Made by a program: the position numbers and the translations under genes
Part shown: piece after piece, positions 9,172 through 19,900 of the stretch
How positions within the stretch are numbered: the stretch's first letter is position 1
How the letters are laid out: every line of letters starts with the position of its first letter
The notes under the pieces: model-generated
Database searches by the model: none
Seen by the model: only the letters and a program-made list of their open reading frames with translations
What the model was told of the DNA's origin: nothing
NCBI GenBank assembly: GCA_017459445.1
Contig: JAFUDJ010000005.1
Coordinates: 1-64,000, forward strand
Length of the DNA: 64,000 nucleotides
Direction of reading: 5' to 3'
From: Prevotella sp.
Lineage (GTDB): Bacteria; Bacteroidota; Bacteroidia; Bacteroidales; Bacteroidaceae

Positions 9172-12100
9172 TCAGGGCTTTGTGGCCGGCAAGTCGCCCG
9201 TCGGGCGGATGGGCAGGGCGTTGTTGATGGCGTTCAGCTCAGAGGAAGGGATGATGGCTGGCTTCGTTGAGCCGGATTCTTTCACATAGCTATTATCGGG
9301 CACGAACCATAGCGAATGGCCGGTTTTTGCATCCTTAGAGCTGCCAAGCCAGTAGGTGCCGGCCTTCTTGTCGTCGTACTTGAAGACGGCTTCGCCCTCC
9401 TGCTGGTCGCCCGACCAGCGGCCCGTGGCCGGCATGTAGAATGTCTGGCCATAGCGGTTGTCTTCGGTCAGTTCGGGCGGTGTGGTGATGTGCTTGGTGG
9501 TATAGAAGTAGCCGCCCTTGCCGGCTTCTCCGGCGTCAGACCACATGTTAAGTCTGGTGCCTGCGTCGTCAGCGGCACCCGTCAGCGACATACCGGTGAA
9601 GACATCGCCGGCGGGCATCTGGAAGCCCGGCGGACAGGGGTCGTAGACGGTCTTGGAGGTTGTAGACCATAAGCCCATTTCGGTGGTGAACCACGACTTG
9701 CTGTTGCTGGAGTTGGAGCTCTTCAGAATGTTCAGGGGATGGGCCAGGAACTCCCAGTAGTAGTCTATCTTGCGGTAGCTATAGGTGCCGAACTCAGCGG
9801 TGTTGGTATAGATGGTGCGCGCCGTGCCGTTGACACGCTGCACCATGGGCAGCGCCGTGGGGCGCCCCCACTGGTAGACGGTGGAGGTGCCGGTGATGAG
9901 TGGCTGCCGGGCATGCTGCACGATGTGTGCCGTGGTGGTGGCGCCACCAGTAGACGGCTCCACCTGCTGCAGCTTCACCCAGCACTCGCGCTTGGCATAG
10001 TAGCCGAAGTCCATGTTGTCGGGCACCCAGCCGAGGTTGACAGGGAGGATTTTGTTCTTGATGCCGTCCTTATTCTCAACTTCGACGATATGAGTTTTAT
10101 TAGTATCATCCCAATTGAGGAAATTCTTGTCGAAGTCGATTTTATCATCACCTCCGTCATTGGTATACACCTCGTCGGTCACCCAGATATGCCATGTCCA
10201 CAGCGTCTCCCAGTTGTCGCCGCCGTCAATGAGCTGAGGGGAGCCGTCTGTATCCCATGACGTGTCATCCTTATTATCCCTTTTGTAATTCTGAAGCACT
10301 TTTCTGGCTTGCAAGGCTATCACGGCATTGCCCGGTTGTAGTTTTTCAGGGTCACTGCTGACTCTAAAAGTTATCATACCCTTCTGGTCTTCGCCGTAGG
10401 CAGTAGGTGAAACGTTGACCCCGCTGGCATCCTCCAAAGTTACAAGTCCGTCGACATCCTGCCAGACAACGACCGCTCTAAGATAGTAGTTTGAGAGAAC
10501 CGGCGGGGTTCCGGTGTATGTGACAGCCCATTTATACTCCTCTCTGTGCCCGTGAGTGTCATCATCCTCGGTTATCGCCACCAAGGAATTGTTGTATTCA
10601 ATCTGGCTTTTGATGTCGGCATGAGTGATGGTGTGCCCCGCATGGTCAACAAAGTCACTGCCGCTTCCGCTTATATTCCCATTGCCGTAATAGAGCGGGA
10701 ATATGTAAGAGCCTGAGCGGTTGACAATGTAGCTGTTGGCGGGCTGTTGTGTAGCATAATCTTTGTCATTGGGAGTCTTGCGCGACAAATCAAGTCCGCT
10801 GGCAGGCGTGTTGTTGCCCAACAATATCGTGCGGTGGTTGCCGCTCTTGCTCTTTACATACTCCTGTCGCGTCAGGATGAAGGTGGCCTGCGAGCCTTCG
10901 CCGCCAATGTATCCTTCATCTTTGCCATTGTTTACGCCGCCAAGCGAGTAAATCCATGCCGGTTTGGATTCGCTATATTCTCCATCTTCCGTATCGGAGT
11001 AGCCCACTACCTTCCAGTTTACGGCGTGCGTCGTGTTCTCCTGACCGGCAGCATAGTCGTAGTAGCTGCGGTAGCTGTGTACGGGGAAGGTGCCGGTGAT
11101 AGGGCTGTCGCTATGCGGCTGGGCTTCGGGGCTGTCGGCCAGCATATAGTAGCCGTCCTCCACCTCGCCGATGGTAAGCTGGTAGGTGACGGTGTATCCC
11201 TTCTTCCAGATGTCGCCCGTCAGCGAGCAGCGCAGGGTGTGCGAGCGCATTTCGCCTACCGTATGGCCTGACAGCGCCCGCTTCTGCGGCGCCTCAATCT
11301 CCACCTCGAGCAGGGCCGCCTCGGTGACGGTATGGGGTATCATGAACATCACCTGCCCGCCGTCGATGTAGTTGTTTGGTGCCGTGACGCTGGTTACGCT
11401 GACGGGTAGCTCGTAGTCGGCCAGATGCGGTGCGGACAGCGTCCAGGCTCCCATGGAGCCGGTGACGGGTTCGGTGGCGGCAGGGTTGTAGGTGGCATCG
11501 ACGGCAACGTTGCGCAGCGCTATCTTCTTGATGGTGACATCCGCAGGCAGCGTGCCGACGGCAAAGCGCAGGGCGGTCATGACGTGCTGGAAGGTGAGGT
11601 TGACGAGCTTGTTGTCCTGTCCCAGGTTCTCGGCTTTCTGCGTGCCGTCGCCCTGGGGACCGGCCTGCACGTCGACGAGCACGGGGTCGGAGGAGCCGAA
11701 GAGCACGTCGCGCATCTCGGCAACGGTCTCCGGCAGCGTGTAGTGGAACGTCGGGGGTATGAGCGTCCCGTTGTCATACTGGGGCGGAGTGAACCTCGAT
11801 ATGTTCAGCGACTCGAAGGCCGGCGCCACGGCGCAGAAGCGCATATACTCGCCGCGCCAGGGGGCGTCGCTGACCGTCTCATGGCCATAGTCGCCCTCGG
11901 TGGTGTTCTCGTAGGGCCACTGCACGGAGGAGCGCCAGTTGCGGATGCGCTTCAGCAGCGTCTGTCCGAAGAGGAAGCGGTGCTTGTGCTGCTGGTTGTA
12001 GACGCAGCCCCATAGGGTTAGCGAGTCGTGGAAGTTGGTGCCGTCGGCCTTGACGATGTCGTCCACCGAGGCCCGCGTGCCGGCTTCGCCATAGTCGGTG

Positions 12101-12450
12101 CCACGATGCACGGCGGCGCGGTGGATGCCCACAAAGGGCAGCGGCATGCGGCGTATGCGCAACCCCTCGGCACCGGCACCCGACAGGGGGTGGAAAAGGA
12201 AGCGGTCGGCGAGGCGCGCAGCCTGCCGCACGGAGTCGGGGGCGGCGTCGGAGCGTGTGGCTCCGCCCACGCTGATGGTCATGTCGGCCTGCTCCATGGT
12301 AGTCATCGTGAACTGGATGCCGTCGTCGGCGAGGGCACGGGGCGCGCCGTCGTCGTAGAGCGTGTCGGTACAGGCCGTCAGCGCCAGCAGCAGGATGGCG
12401 GCAGCGGCTCTTGCGCGCACCTTATCTAATATACATATCGTCTGTTCCAT
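9172..12450 (-). CDS. Large fimbrillin-family lipoprotein with FISUMP-like C-terminal domain
   Basis: A 1092-residue lipoprotein, last gene of the six-gene fimbrial operon. The lipobox LALTAC puts the acylated Cys at 27. The N-terminal third is fimbrillin-like (LTFQHVMTALRFAVG near residue 290, the usual helix of Mfa-like proteins). Then come long beta-sandwich regions. The last 150 residues contain DPCPPGFQMPAGDVF, MPATGRW and YWLGSS, the pattern of the Fibrobacter-type paralogous (FISUMP) domain that often ends terminal adhesins. The ATG overlaps the preceding stop by one base (TAATG at 12448-12452), indicating translational coupling. Being large, distal and different at the C terminus, it is the best candidate for a tip or accessory adhesin. 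That role is inferred. Confidence 0.8.
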   Translation of the reverse strand: MEQTICILDKVRARAAAAILLLALTACTDTLYDDGAPRALADDGIQFTMTTMEQADMTISVGGATRSDAAPDSVRQAARLADRFLFHPLSGAGAEGLRIRRMPLPFVGIHRAAVHRGTDYGEAGTRASVDDIVKADGTNFHDSLTLWGCVYNQQHKHRFLFGQTLLKRIRNWRSSVQWPYENTTEGDYGHETVSDAPWRGEYMRFCAVAPAFESLNISRFTPPQYDNGTLIPPTFHYTLPETVAEMRDVLFGSSDPVLVDVQAGPQGDGTQKAENLGQDNKLVNLTFQHVMTALRFAVGTLPADVTIKKIALRNVAVDATYNPAATEPVTGSMGAWTLSAPHLADYELPVSVTSVTAPNNYIDGGQVMFMIPHTVTEAALLEVEIEAPQKRALSGHTVGEMRSHTLRCSLTGDIWKKGYTVTYQLTIGEVEDGYYMLADSPEAQPHSDSPITGTFPVHSYRSYYDYAAGQENTTHAVNWKVVGYSDTEDGEYSESKPAWIYSLGGVNNGKDEGYIGGEGSQATFILTRQEYVKSKSGNHRTILLGNNTPASGLDLSRKTPNDKDYATQQPANSYIVNRSGSYIFPLYYGNGNISGSGSDFVDHAGHTITHADIKSQIEYNNSLVAITEDDDTHGHREEYKWAVTYTGTPPVLSNYYLRAVVVWQDVDGLVTLEDASGVNVSPTAYGEDQKGMITFRVSSDPEKLQPGNAVIALQARKVLQNYKRDNKDDTSWDTDGSPQLIDGGDNWETLWTWHIWVTDEVYTNDGGDDKIDFDKNFLNWDDTNKTHIVEVENKDGIKNKILPVNLGWVPDNMDFGYYAKRECWVKLQQVEPSTGGATTTAHIVQHARQPLITGTSTVYQWGRPTALPMVQRVNGTARTIYTNTAEFGTYSYRKIDYYWEFLAHPLNILKSSNSSNSKSWFTTEMGLWSTTSKTVYDPCPPGFQMPAGDVFTGMSLTGAADDAGTRLNMWSDAGEAGKGGYFYTTKHITTPPELTEDNRYGQTFYMPATGRWSGDQQEGEAVFKYDDKKAGTYWLGSSKDAKTGHSLWFVPDNSYVKESGSTKPAIIPSSELNAINNALPIRPTGDLPATKP

Positions 12451-13922
12451 TATGTGTTAGGCTCGTTAAGCGTGTGGTGGATGGTTTCTTCTCTATAGTC
12501 GCGGTTCAGGCCGGGCTGGAAGCGCATGGGGAAGTCCCAGTCGGTGACGCTGACGACCTCGAAGTCTACGTGCTCGGCATTGATGCGGATAACCATCTTA
12601 TACTTCTTGCCGGCCTGGATGGTCAGCGTCAGCGGGTTACCCTCGACGGTGTTCATGATGCGGGCATAGCGGTGGCCGTCCTTGTCGGTCAGGGCGGAGA
12701 GCTGCAGCTCATCGTCGCGCGTCAGCATCGAGTACGACAGCGTCGGCACGATGGTGATGTCGCCCCCCGTAGGCAGCAGCATGAGGCAGCGGTCGGCCAG
12801 CAGCAGGCGCTCCTGCTCGATGACGCCGTAGTTGGCAGCATCGCCCCATCGGTTCAGCTCGCGGTCGCGGATGAGGTCGAGGTCAGCAGGGTCGGTAAGC
12901 TGCGTGCCACGGACTTCATCGCTGAGGGTCCCTTCGCCGTAGGTCAGCGTCTGTGTGCCTTCAACCCAGGCGTCGGCGCCCGTCGGCGAGCTCCACTGGC
13001 CCGTCTCCAAGTCTAACCGCCCGCCGCTGAAGAGGCCCTGCTTGGCGGTGATGTCGGCCGCCGTGCTTTCCGACTTGAACTGCAGCTGGTTGACGAAGAG
13101 CTTGGTGTGCTCCTCGGGGCTGAGGGTATGGCCGCTGTAGACGGGTTCGTCGTAGACACGCTGCACATAGACCTCGAAGGCGGCCAGGGCATGCTTGAAG
13201 GTGAGGGGCACGGACTGGTAGCGGCCGTACTTGTTGGCGGGCTGCTCGTCGATGAGTCCGTTGCCGTTGCGCGTCTGGTCAAGGGCGGGTTCGGACCATA
13301 GCACGTCCACCTGGTTGGTGCCGCCGGCCACGTCCATCTTATAGACGAGGTAGGGGCGCTTGTCGGCGCTGTTGGTTATCTCCGTGATGCCATAGGAACC
13401 CATGGCCGAGCGCTCCACGAAAGGGGCGTAGGCGAAGAACGACACATAGCGCGCCGTGGCGTTGTCGGTTGAGTTAGGCCAGTATTTAAGGGGCGAGTAG
13501 ACCCAGTCCTTGATGGAGTTTTCCGTGTCGAGCACGTCGACGCCGTCGACGGTCTTCATCTTACGTACCAGCCAGCCCCACGTCACGGGTTGGTTGTACA
13601 TGAAGTCGGGCGAGGGGAAGGTAGACAGGTATGGTTCTTTCTTGCCGTCGGTAGCTTCTTCCCACGTCTGGCCGTCGGTGAGATAGGCCAGCACGCCGAA
13701 GCCCTCGGGTACGGTCTTCAGCGCTTCGAGGTTGTCGATAGGACCGGTGAAGGCGCGCGTGTCGGTCTCCGTCACACCGGTCGAGAAGCTGATGGCACCA
13801 TCGTCCGTCGCGCCAGGGGCTCCCGGCGACAGCGCCTCCTCGCTGCCGGAGCATCCCCAGCATAGCAGAGCCACAGCCGTCAGAGCCATCGCGCGTACCT
13901 TATTATAATATGTATATCTCAT
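12450..13922 (-). CDS. Fimbrillin-family lipoprotein
   Basis: A 490-residue Mfa/FimA-like lipoprotein. From the ATG at 13922 the signal peptide ends at lipobox LCWGC (Cys24); a GTG at 13931 would add three residues. Family landmarks are PDFMYNQPVTWGW, YSPLKYWPN, a tyrosine-rich SFFAYAPF strand, the helix LTFKHALAAFEVYVQ, and a C-terminal strand ending in YKMVIRINAEHVDFEVVSV. Products of this family are exported as lipoproteins, trimmed at the surface and polymerised into fimbriae. It is the fifth gene of the operon, 39 bp after the giant surface-protein gene and overlapping the next gene by one base. Confidence 0.85.
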   Translation of the reverse strand: MRYTYYNKVRAMALTAVALLCWGCSGSEEALSPGAPGATDDGAISFSTGVTETDTRAFTGPIDNLEALKTVPEGFGVLAYLTDGQTWEEATDGKKEPYLSTFPSPDFMYNQPVTWGWLVRKMKTVDGVDVLDTENSIKDWVYSPLKYWPNSTDNATARYVSFFAYAPFVERSAMGSYGITEITNSADKRPYLVYKMDVAGGTNQVDVLWSEPALDQTRNGNGLIDEQPANKYGRYQSVPLTFKHALAAFEVYVQRVYDEPVYSGHTLSPEEHTKLFVNQLQFKSESTAADITAKQGLFSGGRLDLETGQWSSPTGADAWVEGTQTLTYGEGTLSDEVRGTQLTDPADLDLIRDRELNRWGDAANYGVIEQERLLLADRCLMLLPTGGDITIVPTLSYSMLTRDDELQLSALTDKDGHRYARIMNTVEGNPLTLTIQAGKKYKMVIRINAEHVDFEVVSVTDWDFPMRFQPGLNRDYREETIHHTLNEPNT

Positions 13923-13961
13923 GCTTGTCACTTATCGTTTCACTGTTCGTTCTTTCACTTT

Positions 13962-16900
13962 TCACTTCACCGCGATTTTCCTTCCGTTGCGGATGTAGAC
14001 GCCCGGCCGCAGCGGATCCTCGACGACCTGTCCCTGCAGGTTGTAGTAGCGGCCGTCGTTCAGGCGGTTCGTCATGTCGGCGGCAGGCTGCGACTCCGCA
14101 AAGTCGCTGATGCCCGCAATGCCTACAAAGTCGTTATACTCACGTGCCGGCGTTGGCGTTGTTATGTCCCAGACGGGAGCGTTAATCATGTCGGTACGCA
14201 ACAGCAGATAGGCATGGTTGACGGGGAGCGTGTTGCGGTCGGTGCCGCCATCGTAGGAAGCGTTACCAAACAGATGCATCCGGTAGAACCCGGCTACATG
14301 GCCCGACGTAAAATGCTCATCATACGTTGCTGCGCCTTCGCCCTGCTTCCTCCACGTCATATACCTGTCGGACAGGATAAAACGCGTATAGTCCTTCGCG
14401 CCATCCATACCCGTAAAGGTCTCCGTCTCCGACGTGAACGGCTGCTCAGGATGCGCCTCCGATGTGTTCGGCCTCATCAGGTTATTGACATACTGCCAGT
14501 CGGCATCCACTTCCGTGGTGATGGCTGGTACGAAGAGGGGGACGTTAAACTCGGTGGCACTACTTGCAATGTCAGCATAAGCAGAGCCGTTATACTTCTT
14601 CACCTGCTTCAAAACCAGGCCCTGATTCTTAGGCACGACGTAGCGACGGTCTGTGATTTTAACTACCGTCTTTGCCTTATCATCCGAATACTCGGGATTA
14701 CCGCTTCGCTCAATGATAGCGTTGGCATGCACAGGGTTGACTGTCAGCAGCGAGTCCAAGGTATAGTCTATCGACCGCTCACGACTCTCTGTAGCCCATG
14801 CCGTACCGCTCAGAGGCGTCATTTGCTTAAATTCATTTGTCACGCCGATAGCATAGACATTGGCAGTGGACGTAAACTTAATCTCGGCATTGGCATTGGC
14901 GGTGAAGTGGTACTTAAACTGACCGTGACCGTCTGTTACCGTATGGGTGACATCGGTACCGGCTGCTTCGCTGACATCCTCTGCGTTGGATACGCTGTTT
15001 GGCTTTACACTGCTGTTGATATAGATGTAGTAGCCGCCATAGCCGGCACCCGGTGTCGGCACAATGATGGTACCGCCTCCCGTCAGTGTCAGTTTTCCGG
15101 ATGCCCATGTCTGGTAGCCGCTGTTTACTGATTGGACTCCCTGACCACTGTTGACCACCTCGTCCTGCATGTCAAGCGTCAGCGAGTGGGCAGGAGTACT
15201 GTCGGTTGTCGGATTGGCATCGCTGGTGAGGCGGAAGCCCAAGCCTTTTGTCTCTTGCAAAAGACCTTGGGTGGAACGGTCATTATTCCACACACCAACA
15301 CTGACCAGTTGTGCTCCTTCCACATAGTAGGATGCATAGCTGTTTTCATTGTAATTAGATGTCTGCACAGTCCTGAGATTGCCAGATTTGTTCCATGTAT
15401 CGTGAGCACCGATATGTTCATTGGTTTTCTCGAAATACTTCGTAAAATCCCATGAATAGGGATAAGTCTGCTTCGGCGCCTGTCCGAAGGTAATGGTCCA
15501 TGAGCGGCGATTGGCCACGTACTTCCTGTTCTGCGAGTAGCTGGTCAGCGTAATATGTACCTTTCCCCAACCGCCCAGATAAGTGAAGACTGCCTGGCCT
15601 GCATCGGTCGTCACAACGGTCATGGCCTGACCCTCTTGCTTCAGCGGTTCGTCAACATCGATGTCAAGGTCGATGGGCGCATTGGGGGCATTCTGGAATT
15701 CCTTGCTGAGGAAGGTGACGGTATGGCTGGCCGCATCGTCATTCCATATATAATGGTGGTTGGCCTGCGGAGCCTTTCCATTCGTGGCACCCCACTCCGC
15801 TTCCAGATAAGCCGGTGTGGTCGTATCATCATAGCCATTCAGCTGTTCAACCAATGAGGAATTGAAATCCCAATCTGGTGCATGTAAAATAATCTGCTGA
15901 ATACTGATATAGATATTATCTGCTATCTCGAAAGTAACATCACCGTCTTCCGTTGCCTGGAACATATAGGTACTGGTACTGCGATTGCCTAAGTTATAAT
16001 TGCAATTACCTATCTTATAGGTTCCTGTTATAGGCGTTCCGTCGAAATCACTCAAGTTGTGCATTAATATACGCTCTGCCATATCTTCCTTGTGACGTGT
16101 CCAGCGTACTTCCACCCACTGCCCCTTCTGCAACTTAGGAAGGGTAAACTTGCCACCACGCAGCAACATGATATTGCGGCAGTCGTAAGGCACAATAGCC
16201 ACACCGCCATTATGATTCATCTCGACACCGAACTGCTTGTCAGAAGGCGACGAGAATATCTGCAAGCCTTCTGTTTCTGGAATGACCAAAGCATTCTGTC
16301 CACTAACCTGATTATTATAATAGTAAATGATAGAGGTATCGGTGTGTCCGCCTATCTTACGGGCAAACTTCCATTTGTGGCTTGCTGCATGGTCACCGGC
16401 ATCGGTCGGCTCATCTATCGTCGGAGTAGCTGCCGATTTCCATTCCGTTGTCTTTGTGTCTCCTATATCGGATGTCCTCCATTCTGACAAACCGCCCGTA
16501 ATGCCAAGCGTAGTACCATAGCCAGCCAATGAATCCACAGCCATATTATAGGCATCTTCCTCCAAATCCTCAGCAGTACTGTCCATGCCTTTTATCAGGT
16601 TGTGCTGGAAACGCCAGATATGCTCCTTATAAGCCACGGTCAGTGTGCCTTCGAGGTTATATGATGCACTATTATACTCGTAAGTAGCATATATGGGTAT
16701 GACACCGCCTTTCTTGATATCGTAGAAACCTTCAATGCGAAGCGTTGTACTCGAAACACCACTTTCGTCGGCTGTTTTGGGGTCCACCTCAACATTCCCA
16801 TCCGTATAGAACTTCAAGCTGAAAGCCGATGATTTAAGGTCGCCCATGATGCCTGCATACATCTGCTTCACCTTAAACTTGTGAGTGGTACCGCCACTTA

Positions 16901-19900
16901 AGGTTATTGTATATGATTCTGCATCGTTTGCTATGACGGGATTCAGTCCATCTGCCAACGTACCACCAGTAACTTCACAAGTAAAGGTTTTCACAATAGC
17001 ACCTAAAGTTGCTTTCACCGAAACCGCTTGTACTCCATCTACCACCAGCGTACTCCCGTCGTCAATCCTAACCGACGGCAAAGGATTCACCAAAGAGAAG
17101 ACTATTTTATCCTTTAACTCTGCCTCCGTCAATCCTGTTTTATCAAAATTCCCCAACGTAATTCTGTCTCTAAGATTGAACGACACCTCAGAACCGGTCA
17201 CAGATGTTGTTGCGTTAGAGGAATTCATCTGAATAGCATAGGCTGTATATTCGCCCGTCTTACCTGCAAGGACACCGGTTCCACTACCTGATGCCCGTAC
17301 CCGGAATTTACCATATTGTCCCGTGTTGGTAGAGAACACACCCGTGTTTGGGTCAATCGTGCCAATACCAGTCGGGTCTTCCTCTATCAGCGCGTAGGCT
17401 ATCGTTGTTGCCCCTGCATTCATGACTATATTATCCAATGTTTCACCGGCTGGGTCGAAATAGGTTTCATTACCATATTTGAATGCCATATCAGCAGAGA
17501 CCTTAATATAGCGGATGAAGAGCTCAAGGTTAAACGATGGGTTGCGCACAATGGCATAGCCATCGGTCTTGGCCAGGAAATACTGCGACTCGGCAGTACC
17601 GGAATTGACATAAAAATAAGTAACATCCTGATGGTCGAGAGTGGTAACGTTTTCTATTTCCATCTCAGAGAGAAGGTCATCGCTGTTTGCATTGATTTCT
17701 ACCAACATTCCCTCACGAACAGGAATCTTGACTTCGCCGCCAGTATCGTGGGGTGAGGCATAAATACCAGTTCCTACACCACGCAGATGGAGGCATCCGT
17801 CGCCATAGCTCTTTGCCCACACCAGACGATGTAGATGGCGTGTCTGCAGGCTGAAGGCATGGGGCAGCGGCGCATTGTCATTAGCCTCATTCATCAGGAT
17901 ATAGTCGAAGTTGTCATTGTCACGGGTCAGCGTATAACCGTTGACGGTTCCACTCCATTCTATACCGGGGTTGGCGGTCTTAGCTTCTTCTGTCTCTGTG
18001 CGCCCGAATATGGTCTTATGGTCTGCATGACGATAGGGGCGGAAATCCCACATGCCGTCAACTATTCGCAGACGCACCGTACCTGTGATAGGTGAATAGT
18101 CGGCTTGATATGCTTCCAGCGGATTAACCGTCAGGGCTATCGTGATATATCCCTGGTCGGCAGTAGAGGACAGTGTCAGTTTGCCATTCAAAGCATCGTT
18201 GTTTGAATTCGTTATGCTGGCTCCATTCACATCGTTTACGATAGAGTAGGTTCCTCTGGTTTCATATTTGCTGGCAATGTCGGACTCGCCGGACAACGTG
18301 AAAGCAGTAGGCATATAAGAATCATTTACAAACAATACGTCGCCATCGGCTCCCACCGTATTGGAGTAGCCAAAGGTAAGCGAGCCCTGTTTACGATAAA
18401 CCTTAATTTGCTTGATGGTGACGGTAGCAGTTCCTGTATTCTCAATGGTGACGGCACCACCACTGGCAGTTGTCAGGAACACCTCTCCATCGGCTAATGC
18501 TGTTTCTGGCGTCTGGGCTGTTCCCGTCAACGTAACGGTTCCGCCACTGGTGGTCAATTCAAACGACAGTCCGTTAGCTGCCGGAACAGTATATGTTTCC
18601 CCTACTTCCAGCGACAGGTTTGGCTCCTCCACATAGTCACGGCTGTAGAGACGAGTGGTAGTGGCCGCTGGGGCAAAATAGTCAGAACCAGCATAAGAGG
18701 CTGTTAAAGTTCCAACATTATTCCCGATGTGTACTTTATATTTATCGTAACTTGTCACCTTCCCTGAAGAGACTACGGCATTCTCTCCAAAGTGTATAAG
18801 TCCTTGCACTTCGCTATTGCTCCCCGACAATGACGACACATTATTCGTATCTAAAATAGGCTCTACTACTGTATTACCGTTTCTGAAGCCGTTATTAATG
18901 GCATCGTCACTATACTCAAAAGTAACATCCGCCATATCGACCTTAAAGGAATGAGGACTAAAGAAATAGATGTCGTTGTCCACATCACTGCCACTATAAC
19001 CATACACGTAGTCTGCCGACCGCAGGTCAATAACACCAAGGTTATTGTTAAGAGTAGCACCATCAGAGTTATATGTGAAAGTAATAGCATTCAGATAGAC
19101 TTGAATTTTGTTCTTTGTATTACTTGATGTGCTACCTATTAGCTTGATGACTATTTTACTCTTGTCGGCAGATTCCAAATCAGCCTGATTCCAGCTTTTT
19201 TCTGCATTTGGACTAACACTTTTCTCTACGCCATTGACACTTATGACAGGCAGAGAAGAAGGTTCGGTTTCTTTGTTTTCTGCTTTATTGCCAATATTCA
19301 AGGTTACACTTGTAATGGTTATTGGTCCACCAGAAGAAATTCGCGGTTCTATGGTAATTTGCCCGTTTTGCGAAGTATCGCCATTCGTTTCAGAGGCATT
19401 TCTCAACACAAAGATACCACCTCCTGTGTATTTTGCGCCATCACCGCCGCCAAAAGTCAATTTGAAATTAGGAATGTCGCGGTCTAATTGCTTTCGGTTT
19501 GAATTTGTTTCCGGATTAAAGAGTAATGACTGGTCTATGAGACTAATAGTGGTTCCTTCCCTTTCGGCGAAAGTGAAGTTATTAAGGCACAATGAAGAAT
19601 AAGCGTCATTGCAGGCATAAGATAAATCACCAGAAACAGCGCCGTTTTTCTTCATTACTCCTGTCTCAGCATAAACATAGTAGGTCTTACCCTTCATCAA
19701 AAGCGTATTAAAAGCATAATTCTTCCAACTACCGGTTACTTCTGAACTATTAATACGCTCCAACACGTCACCAGCAGAGTCAGCTAATCGAATACCATTA
19801 CGAGTTCCTCCGTCGGCAGTGACATAGGCATAGATGGTTAGTTGTCCGTTTTCCTTGGGTTTAATCGTATAAAAGGTACCTTGCGTAGGAATTCCGTCCT